Source: Echria macrotheca
Lineage: Eukaryota > Ascomycota > Sordariomycetes > Sordariales > Schizotheciaceae
Length of the DNA: 64,000 nucleotides
NCBI GenBank assembly: GCA_030411725.1
Contig: MU839841.1
Coordinates: 434,001 to 498,000 of the forward strand
Direction: 5' to 3'
Part shown: piece by piece, positions 54,751 to 64,000 of the stretch
Position numbering within the stretch: the stretch's first letter is position 1
Layout of the letters: the number at the start of each line of letters is the position of its first letter
Program-made: the position numbers and the translations under genes
Notes under the pieces: model-generated
What the model saw: the letters and a program-made list of their open reading frames with translations, nothing else
Database searches by the model: none
Told to the model about the DNA's origin: nothing

Positions 54751-56894
54751 TCATCTCGAATCCCACTCACAAACATCAACCCCACCCCGCTTCGGCTGCC
54801 CCGACATCAAAAACCCCCACTCCCCCCTGGTAATAGGCGAGATATCATCATACCCATTCGGCGTCATCGGTCCCTGCCGGTTCTGCGGCGAGACCGGCGA
54901 CATCCCACCTCTCCAATCATCTGTACTAGTGGTAGTAGCAGCAGCCAGGGATGACGACGAAGAAGAAGGATCCCCGCGCATAACGCCCTCGATTGACATG
55001 GGCCCCGCCGCGTGGAAACGCATCCACGGCGGCTGGACGGCTACCGCGCTGATCGGGCGCGCTGTCAGGTCCTCGTCTGGTTCGATGTCGTTTCTTATGT
55101 GGAGGTGGAGATATTGTTGCGGGATGGCTGGTGGTGGTGGAGGAGGGGGAGGCGGGGGGATGGCGAGGCGGTTCTTTGGGATGGCGCTTATTGGGCGGGC
55201 GGTCATGTCTTCGTCGTGTGTGTATTCCAGTCTGATGATATGTTGCTGGGGCTGGGGTTGGGGCTGGGGCTGGGGGGCTGTTGTCTTGGCCTTTGGTTTT
55301 TCAAAGGTTGTCTGCAGGCGGAGGGCGAGGTTGCGGCCTGGTGGTGGGGTCGAGATCGTTGGTGTGAGGTCGCGCATGAGCGAGGAGGGTGAGTCGATGC
55401 GGATTTCTGGCTGCGGAGGTTTCTGAACGACCATGGCTGGCTGCTGCTCGGTTGGTGGTTCCTCGATGTGGATCTCGATCGGTTGCAGCTGGACGTCGCG
55501 GTACCAGGCCTCGATGGCGTCGATTTCGGAATCCTTCTCCTCTTCACCGCGCCAGCCTGTCTCCTTGTCGATTGGGTCCCACCGGTCAAAGGTGGCATTC
55601 CCACGGAGTGGGTGTGGTGTGCCAACCGAAGAAAGGGGCGTCGGGGATCGTCCGCAGTCGCTTTCGCTGCACTCGGACGACGGTGGGTCAAGCAGCTGGT
55701 GTTCGCTCGTGGGCGTGGTGTCCATGTCGTTCTCTACTCCGGCCTCGCCGTCAAGTCCACCGTAGGCCCGCCCGTACATGCGACAGACATCTTCCAGGCA
55801 AAAGTCGCTGACGGGCGTGAGCCATCGGTAGCTGGTCACGAGCGTGCTCTTCAGCACCTTTCGTCGACCATTGGCGAGAATAAGACGTCGGAGCTCATCG
55901 ACGGCATCCTCAAGCCGGCACGACGCCTGTGTACGCCCGTAAGACTGGAGAGCAGCGCGGAAGGTGTAGAGGTGGTCAAGTGACAAAAGAGTAAGGCTCT
56001 CAGACGAGAACAAAACCTCGTTTTGCGTCCGCGAGCGGTTGACCAGATCGGCCGGGAGTCCCACGGCCGCCGGAGCCACAGCGGTCGGAAGCCAGTCGGG
56101 TCTGCCTAAGGATTAGACATCTGAGAGACAGTGACAGAAAAAGTGGACGAGACAAACCCAATCTTGAACTTGCGGGCCGTCTTCTCGATCGTCTGGCTGA
56201 TGAGCTTCTCTTCACGAGCGCTCACGGTCCCAGCATACACGAGCTTGGCACCAAACTGGCCGTTGGCCCGCAGAACAGGTCCAGACACGGCGCTACCCGT
56301 GTCTGTGGTCGAGGACACAATGGTAAAAGGAGTGGCAGGCGTCAAAGGCACAGAGCTGAGTGCCGGACTGGCCGGCCATTGCAGCTGCTGGCGGCTGAAT
56401 GTCGAGTCGACGGTGCTGGCGGTGGATGTGCTCGAGGCCGTGGACGTAGAGGTGGTGGAATAGTCGCTGAAGGCGGGCGAGACCAGGTCGTTGTGGAGGT
56501 GGTCGAGACCGACGTGGACGATGCGCTCCCGGATTGGCGGCTCGGGGCACGTGTTGGAGAGAATAAACTGCTTCAGCGAGCTGAAGGTGGATGCAGCAAA
56601 GTTGGGCCGGGCCGGCGTGGTGGCCGCCGAGGCAGCAGCAGTGGACGAGTCGAGACCGGAGGGAGGATAGGCGGCCGTCTCAAGCCCGGCCGGAGACTGG
56701 ATGGGCGAAGTGGGCACTTGGTAGTCTTTCTGGATGACCAGCAGCGTGACCTTGACGCCTTTTCGGACCAGTTTCTTGGAAGCATATTCCAGAGCCGTGT
56801 TGAGACGGCTGGGCAGTTGGCATCCTTCTGTGATTGTAGCACCGGCCTCCAGCGGCGCTGAGATGCGGTCCCGCAAAGACATGGTGACGGACAT
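54751..56894 (-). CDS. conserved fungal protein of unknown function
   Basis: Exons read 56894-56158 and 56101-54751; the 56-nt intron has GTTTGT, TCTAAT and GGCAG. It joins RKFKIG to PDWLPTAV in frame, giving 695 residues. I recognise the style of a conserved Pezizomycotina family but not a function. The N-terminal half resembles a compact alpha/beta domain (ITEGCQLPSRLNTALEYASKKLVRKGVKVTL..., a Ser/Thr-rich insert, then GQFGAKLVYAG). The middle (about 250-345) is a helical domain with NEVLFSSESLTLLSLDHLYTF and LEDAVDELRRLILANG. The C-terminal 330 residues are disordered, with poly-Pro, a PQ repeat (PQPQPQPQPQ), and a duplicated DED(M/L)TARPISA motif about 50 residues apart. No signal peptide or membrane segment. 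The first ATG was chosen; a second lies four codons on. Confidence 0.8.
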
Positions 56895-58808
56895 TTTCAC
56901 AAATCAGCAACAGTGTTAAAGACGGAATGTCGAAAAGGTCATGTCGGAGGGCCGCAGATGAAAAAGGGCCTTCGATCGGGTCGGGCCAGGTCGAGTTGGA
57001 CGAGATCTGTCGTGTGGTTCGACGATGAGGCAGGTCCGGAGGTTTAAGAGAGATACCTGAATAACCCCGCCCTGTCTAATTCAGGGACAAACAAACTGAC
57101 AAGTGTGTTTAAAAAAAGCTTCGAAACACGCGATCTGGACCCGACACGGCGGGAGAGCAGCTGTCGATGAAACAGACTGCTGCTACCAAGTCAGAGTGTG
57201 CTGCAGGAGAGAGGGACGGACGAGATTCTGTCAGGATAAAAAAAGAGCAGAGAGACGTTGGGCGGCGGCTACCCACGCAGCATAAGTATTCGGGGCGGGC
57301 AGAAAAGAAGGATCACGGAACAAAAAAGCGGGCAAAATACCACACGACAAAACATGAAACCCCCCGCAGCCGCCGTGGCCCAGCTGTTTTGTCTGTGTCC
57401 TGGTCATTTTTTTGCCCTTGTCATCAACAGCTTGCTGCATGTTCGTCCGGATGTGATGAGTCGAGGTGGTGCTTGATCCTGGCGAGAGTACTCCAAATTG
57501 TCGGGAAAAACAGCCGCCCATGCTAGCAACTTCCTCATCCAGTGTTAACACAATCCACCAAAATACAACCAGATAGCCCATCATCACATCTCCCCGCCGC
57601 TAACACTCGTTCCCCTCTTCCAGTCCACGCGAGCCCAGGGGAGCCCAGGGACAAAAGCAACAGGATCACAGAACCGGCGGGCTGGAAGGATCTCGTCGCT
57701 CAAGCCTCACTGTCGGTCGTCACGTCCGCCCGGGTCCCAACCCGCGCCGCCCATTCGTCGCCCGTTCCATCGAGCCGGGGTCTGGCGCTTAGCATTGCTT
57801 CCAACAGTCTTGATTCGCTGGACCACTCGCGTTGTTTTCCGCCTCGGCTGCGGGGTAGCAGCGAGCACGCCAGACGCCGCCAGCCACCGGCACACACAGG
57901 CACACCCAAGCGAGCCAAGCACACCCGACCCCCTGCGAACTGGCTGCGATCCCGCGTCTGATTCCGCGTCTGGCGTCTAATCAGCGCATCCCACCGCTTC
58001 TCCCAGATCTTGGCGAGCCCCAACCAACCACGGCTAACGTTATCTGCTTGGTCGCTCTGAGCCTGCCCCGTCACAACTCCTCAATCAACAACTGCAAGTC
58101 TCGCTGCCATCGTCACGTCCGCAAGCGGCCTGCATCCCATCGGACCTCGACCTCATTTCGCTGTCCCAATATCATATTAGTACTTGTACATGGCCTTCCG
58201 GCCACCACCCATGCGACCGCCGTCATCCTGTCACCGCCTGGTAGATCCTCTCAAGCAGGAATCCCCCTTACATGTGCGGCTTGCAAGCCAGCTCTGACAA
58301 CCAACGACAAAATCACAAATCCTGCTGAAGCCTCTCCATCAGTCACAAGACTTTCTGTCATCAGCCTCCGCCGCGGTATTGCTGCAGCCATACCTCTAGC
58401 TGTTTATCAACGCTCTCGTGATGCTGTCTAAACATACATGGGCCACCCGCCTCGACATGCCGAGCCGTCGTCCTAAACACACCCGAATGCATCGAGCATG
58501 GTCATCAAAAGTGACCCCATACGACCGGCCCCGCGCTCCCTTGACAATGCGCCGAAAGAAAATGCAATTTCATCCTGTCTCCTTGCGCCGTTCCTCCCAC
58601 GTTTGACTTGAGTCTTGACATCTTGCTGATGCCCGCAATTCCCTGTTCCCCTTTGTCTCATCGTCTCATCATGTGGGCCAGGCCTCTAGTCGTCTTATTT
58701 TCTCCTCTTCATACATCTGCCATGCCAAACGGCACCAAGTTCAACTCCGGCAAGCCTTCCAACTGTTCCGAGCCCACCGACGAGTTTTCCCATTCTGCAG
58801 TGCTACCA
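56895..58808. other. intergenic region, 1.9 kb
   Basis: Upstream of the 54751 gene and downstream of the ubiquitin protease. Pro/Arg/Ser/His-rich short frames only; no RNA gene recognised. Confidence 0.6.
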
Positions 58809-61800
58809 TCAGCCTGCTGTATTGCTGGATAACACGCTCGACGAGTCGCTGTATAACATACCAGACCCATCCTCCTCGAGATCATCCACCGTGATGGCAC
58901 TGAGAGGCTCCAGAACATCTACCACATCAGTTAGTCAACGCCGCCGAACTCAGAACCGTGCTTGGCTTACCACGCATGAGCTGATGGAACTCCTTCGAAC
59001 TCCTATCATCCGCCCCCTCGAAGAATTTCGCGCACTCCTTGATTGTCCGCTCGAGAGCAGCAACCAAGCGTGTGTGCACCTCTCCACCGCGATCCACGTA
59101 GTTATCACGCATGTAGATGAGGCACTTGAATCCGAGATTCCTCGCCGTCTCGTCCACCTTGGCCGATCGTCTCTTGGCCTCCTCGCTAAGCCCCAGTTCG
59201 GGCGACGGACCGTTCCTAAAGAGCATCTGGGACAAGAAATCCTCCGTTGCCGCCACTACAGCCGGCTCAAACGACCCGAGAAGACCCGGTGCCCACAAGG
59301 GTATGTTGCTGTAGCCAGTCATGAGAATCTCGAACCGGCTCTCGCCCGACTCTCGCGGCCCGTCAAAGACGTCGCGCTGAAAGTTAAAAAAGGCCATACC
59401 ATCTGCATTTTGGATGTTCATGCACTGCTGGCAGACGTGGGCTATGAGGCTGTCGACGATGGCCGGGTCGCTGGCGAAGCGGCAAAGCACTTTGCTGCCC
59501 ACACGAAGGTACGGCTCCACGTGGATATTGTTCATCTGTCCGCTGATGGCAGCCCGGAGTGTGTGGTACACCTTGGTCTGCATGATTTTGCCTTGTCTGA
59601 CGAAGTTCGCGAGGATCGAGTGCGTAGCCGTCTCGTTCTGGTTGATTGAAATGAGCTTGTCCACAAAGATATTGCTCCCTCCACGGGCCCAGTCCGTGTG
59701 GATGAGCATCGCCTCGGCCTTGGTGAACCAATATCTCTGTTCCACATCATTGTTGCGTTCGTAGCGCTGGTGTGGTAAATCCGGCCCCCAGACATTGAAG
59801 TGGCGATCGTACATGAACGACATCTTGGACGTCAACACGTCGATCAGAGATATGATGGCATCGTAAGATGCCGGCTTGGAAGTAACACGGCGGTTTATGG
59901 TTGTGATCATCCTGACATACTGGGATGGCAAGTCCAGGCTCGTGTCGGCCGAGATGATGAGCAGTAGCATCCGGAGGAACGGCTGCTCCAGGAAACAGCC
60001 CATCTCATGGCGACCCATCTTGACGAACGAGAGCATGAAGCCAAAGACCTCGGGCCAAGAGCGCAGACTGGCATGGAAGTTTTCCCACAGGAGGGCAAAG
60101 AACTCCATCATTCCTTCGATTACCGTCCTGGATGCCCCCTCCTCGTCTTCGCTCTCGTCGCCAGAGCTGCTTGCATCAATGCCATACTGCGCAGGCAATT
60201 GCGCCTTGATGACCTGCAGGGCCTGGAGAATGAGGGCGCCAGTGCCCTCTCGGACATCGACATCCGGGTTTTTCTGCATCATCACCCGCACCGTCTCGGG
60301 GTATTGGCGGCTGTATTCGAAGACAGTCAGCGAACACCGCACGCACGAGCGACAGCTGTCACTGATTCTGGTCAAGAGCGTGAAGAAGTCGGGGATATCC
60401 TTAGTACGCGAAGCCACCTGATCCAAGTAGCTCATGGCCACCGTAAGGCCAAGGTTTTCGACCTCATGCTTCCCGCTGCAGCCATTCCTCGACAGATCCT
60501 TCATATACTGCAGCGCGCAGTTAACAAACTGGATCTGAGATGGATCGTAAAGGCAGTGCCGTCGGAGGATGGAAACGTTCTCCAGCTCAATGTGATTCTG
60601 CAACGAGCTGGAGAGCTTGACGCGATAGGGGCTGGTGGCGCCGGGAATTTCCAAAAGCTGTTGCTGCTTGGCTAGGGAGCTCGACCGCTGGAAAAAAAGC
60701 ATATACGCGCTATATGTCTTGTCGAAAACCCCGCCGTTGTTGTCAAAGTGGCGATAGTCGGGACCGCCGAAGCACGAGCTCTCCATCAAGGCTGGATCCC
60801 AGGAACTGACAACGTCGTCGTTGAACTCGATCCAGACGGGGTCCTCGCCACCCGACGGTCGCTCTCTGATGTAAGAGTAGTAATGTCCCGTCTCCGCATT
60901 ACCGGAGTGCACCAGAACACCGACAAGCTCGAACACATCCTCGACTCCAAGCTCCGACGGGTTGCTCAAATGATCAATAGTATAAGGGCGCATGTCGATC
61001 TTGGTCGGAAAGGAAAAGTAGTCGTTAATCTTGAACCGCTGCATCTGCTTCAGGTTGAAGTCGAATCGCTTCAGATGGAAGATGAGATTGTCGGGAATCT
61101 CCTTGAGACAGGCTCTCTTGACCGCGTCCACATGTCGATTGCATGTCCCGCATTTGTACTTGTTCTCGCCTTCCATAATCTCGCCGTCGACGTAGGCCTG
61201 GAGGCTTTCGTATAGGCTGCTCTTTCCCTTTATATCGCACTGGATGGCCGAAAAGGGTTCTAGGCGCTCCGAGATGTGTTCGCACTCCTTCGACTTGACC
61301 TGCTGCACGAGCTGCCCGCCATAGAATGTACGGAACCGCTGCTTCTCCGCACCGCCTAGAAACTGACCCTCCCAGCGATCAAACAGCGTGTTGAAGAACT
61401 CGTCAACATCCATCTGGACACTCACGTCTATCGGGCCATCGGGTGTAGTGATGCTGGCGATGCACTCTTCTGGCGTTACGAATCGTCGGATGCTGTCTTG
61501 CATGAATGAGAACAACTTCTGGATCTCAAAGAGCAGCTTTTGGCTATAATTCGTATCCCGTACCTCGGCGCTGGTGACAAACTGGCGGAAATCGATATTC
61601 ATGAAGAGCTGTGTGAACAGAGAGTTGAAGTAGCACGTGTTGGAGAGGTTCCGCAAGCCGACATATCCGCACGGAGCGCGAACGGCCTTAGCCCTCTCAA
61701 ACTGGTGCTGGAGTTCATGCGGGTATAGTTCTCCAGCCGCGTTAGCTTCACCATCACCTTCCCATCCATAAAACCTACCTTCATCCTCAGGGTAGAGCAT

Positions 61801-64000
61801 GACAAGTTCGTTGAGGTCCAACAGGAGTTGTTCTAGCTGTGGCCGATCCCTCTCCGCGATGCAAAGAATGATCTCAATGAGCATGTTCCTGGTCTCTGTG
61901 TGCAATATCGGCCGGGAATGCATGCTGGTGGCCTTGTCAAACGGCGGGAAGAGATGCTTCCAGAAAATCCGGTGTGCAATATTCCTGAAGAGAAAATATT
62001 AGGCACCGAATACTAAGCCCTTGGTGCGGGTACATACCGTGGAAGCCGGGTCTCGTCCAGTGCATTTGATCGGCTGGGGCATATCAGGATGTGAAGCAAG
62101 CGAATAAAGTTCATCGCGGTCGTATCGATCACGCTGGGTTGGGTTACATCCTGACGTTATGGTATTAGCCGCGTTCTCGGTGCGTAGATTCGAGGTCGCA
62201 AGGACCCGGGGCGACATACCTCAAATGTAGAGTACCAGAGAAGTAACCTCATCCACTCTTCTATGAGACGGGGTGCATCGAGTGTCTGTGGCCGAGTCTC
62301 GCGCAGGTTTGTGAGCATCGAGACGCAAAGCTCTAGTACTTCGATGGAAGTTTTCGGGCATTCCAACGCGCTGCGGATCATATTGGATACAATGGGCCAG
62401 AAGAGGTCTCGGAACCTGTCGGTAACGGCACTTGGGATGCTGGGCCTGTCCCGGAGATCAGCTTCAACTTCACCACAAATTGGAAAATCAACCTACACTC
62501 CAATGCCTCGCACTTTCTGAAGAATTACAAGTGCTGTGGATGCCCTGACCTCTTTCCTCGGGTCACAAAGCAGAAGCTTCTGCAGAGGACCAGAGATCTT
62601 CTCATCCGCGCAGAAGGCCGATATGAAGTCTTCGCTCAGGGTGCATGGATCCAGAATGCTCCTGAGACAGAGGTTCAGATGCTTCGGAGCGTTCATTAGT
62701 GAACCCGATGACAATGAAAGCCCCAACAAGTTCAGGAGCCGGCTAAGCAGTGGCTTATCGAGAAGCCCGACGGCTGATTCGGGAAGATGGGGATCTGAGG
62801 CGCGTTAGCTACCGGCGGTTGGGCCGAGGAGGATGAGCAGACTAACCCGCGAGCAGCGACAAGAAACATTCGAGCAGCGAACAGCTGAGCTCAGATTTCC
62901 AGACTTGGCTTGAGCAATTGGCGATGACGGCCTCGTCTGAAATCGCAGATACAACCAGTTTCATCGCCCGGAGAAGATAGGTGGAATACATAACACCAGT
63001 ATCCCCCGTAGCTTCCGTATCTTCACCCTGCTGCGGATCAGTGTCAGAGGTTGACTGGCGCCGTTGAGCAGCCAGGTGTTCTTTCAGTGCGTATATAGCG
63101 TATAGAGACTTGAATGGCTGGCCGAGGGGGAAAATGGCCTGGTAAGGAGTCGAGGGGTCCGCAGTGGCCTTCATCATATTCTCATCCGCCGGAAGCTTGA
63201 CGAGAAAGCTGTAAATCTGCGACGAAATGATCAGTACGAGACGATGCGAGATTCGCATCGGTTTACTTACTCCCTGAGCGAGGTTCTCCTCCAAGCCGAG
63301 GTACCCCCACAGCTCCTTGAAATGCCCTAGAATCTCAACCTCCACCGGAGACGCCCCGGCGCGGGTCCGAGTTTCCGGTGTATGCGCGTCGACCTCACGC
63401 TTGACAAGAATAAGGTCATTGCAGATCCCGAGCTCTTCCAAAGGCTTGATTATGTCGATCTCTCGAGGAACGAGAGGGCGACCCTTGTAATACATTCGGA
63501 AATGGCTAAACCCGGTCGCATCGCGCAAGCTGGCCAGAAGAGACGCTGCCGTGTTGCATTTACCGATCGTGAGCGGCGCAATGCTTGTCTGAACGTTGCC
63601 GTCAAAAGCCTGATATTTAAGCTCCGCAGACTCCCCATTGACCTCTTCTGGAGAGTCAAGGATCAGAGAACGCATATCGGGAGCTGAGAATTGGGGTTTG
63701 ACTCTGTGGAGGCGATGGAATTCTCTCAACACCGAGAGCGATCGAGTGAACAGAAGCTTCTGCTCTATAAGTTGCTGTTCGGTGGGAATGACTTCCATAG
63801 CATCATCCTCAGGACCAACCGGGCCGACAGCAGAGCTATCAAGCTTGGAAGCTGCCGACGACAACTGGCTGAGGCACCGATTGACAAGTGCCAGATGCAC
63901 TTTGGTCGCTCGATAGGGAGTGAATGCCATAATTGAGCGGCTATCGATGTACACCTGCTTGACTAGGGTCTGAATCGCCTTTTCTTCGATGGAGTTGGGC
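58809..64000 (-). CDS. large ubiquitin-specific protease (USP9X/USP34 type), 5' end beyond the window
   Basis: Cysteine protease that removes ubiquitin from proteins. Exons in the window, reading leftward: 64000-63271, 63216-62847, 62794-62497, 62445-62220, 62150-62038, 61984-58971 and 58918-58809; 1619 residues are seen and the frame is open at the edge. All introns are 50-70 nt with GT..AG and CTRAY sites. The catalytic domain has the Cys box GLRNLSNTCYFNS (Cys codon 61633-61635), two C-x2-C pairs (one in KYKCGTCNRH) as a zinc ribbon, and the His box GHYYSYI (His codon 60883-60885). Upstream, a ubiquitin-like segment includes FRMYYKGRPL. Long helical flanks and no signal peptide match giant USPs. 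The last exon ends with DLEEDGSGMLYSDSSS, which is lost if the last intron is ignored. Confidence 0.9.
62446..62496 (-). other. 51-nt intron of the ubiquitin protease hiding an in-frame TAG
   Basis: GTAGGT donor, GCTGAT branch site and GACAG acceptor. Its length is a multiple of three and its only stop in the running frame is the TAG right at the donor, so read-through looks like a nonsense mutation. Confidence 0.75.

Noticed and set aside
58927..58970. The ubiquitin protease ending with SSAALTN at 58927
   Set aside because: This reads through a GTAAGC/ACTAAC/TAG intron; the spliced last exon to 58809 gives a better-behaved acidic tail.

Overview
The window is nuclear DNA of a filamentous ascomycete. 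Genes are GC-rich and well separated, and most carry short introns (about 47-80 nt) with GTRNGT donors, CTRAY branch sites a few bases from the acceptor, and YAG acceptors. Gene content (Sec12, Sin1/Avo1, a CE4 chitin deacetylase with CBM18 domains, two DUF5672-type proteins, GPI-type wall proteins, C2H2 and bZIP regulators) and protein style point to Sordariomycetes, probably Sordariales/Chaetomiaceae. That placement is inference; no search was run. I support 16 protein-coding genes, one of them cut by the right edge. I saw no rRNA, tRNA, CRISPR array or intact transposon.

Layout. 0-4 kb: aldehyde dehydrogenase (two possible starts, mitochondrial or cytosolic) and the ER membrane exchange factor Sec12. 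4-9 kb: two GPI-type wall proteins on the minus strand, separated by 2.6 kb without a gene. 9-15.6 kb: a 4 kb gene-free stretch leading into a C2H2 zinc-finger regulator with three coding exons. 16.9-20.3 kb: two divergent paralogous type II membrane proteins of the DUF5672 glycosyltransferase-like family. 22.7-25.2 kb: a multi-exon secreted chitin deacetylase with two, probably three, chitin-binding modules. 26-30 kb: an unrecognised acidic protein and an SMP-30/gluconolactonase. 30.2-38.8 kb: an 8.6 kb stretch without a supportable gene, ending at a bZIP regulator. 40.6-48 kb: mostly non-coding, with an NFKBIL1-like protein, microsatellites and degraded copies of a dispersed repeat. 48-52 kb: a small Ser/Ala-rich GPI-type protein and the TORC2 subunit Sin1/Avo1. 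52.5-53.8 kb: a PRCC-family protein divergent from sin1. 54.7-56.9 kb: a conserved fungal protein of unknown role. 58.8 kb to the edge: a very large ubiquitin-specific protease of the USP9X/USP34 type, 5' end missing.

The genes do not form an operon or an obvious biosynthetic cluster. The loose themes are cell-wall and secretory functions (three GPI-type proteins, chitin deacetylase, two DUF5672 proteins, Sec12) and signalling/regulation (Sin1, C2H2, bZIP, DUB). Exon boundaries were worked out by hand from splice signals and reading-frame continuity. The most noteworthy signals are a degenerate repeat family in several copies at 42 and 46.7-47.3 kb, the divergent DUF5672 pair, the 8.6 kb gene-free stretch, a 250-codon ATG-less open frame in front of the bZIP gene, and a palindromic element between sin1 and the PRCC gene.
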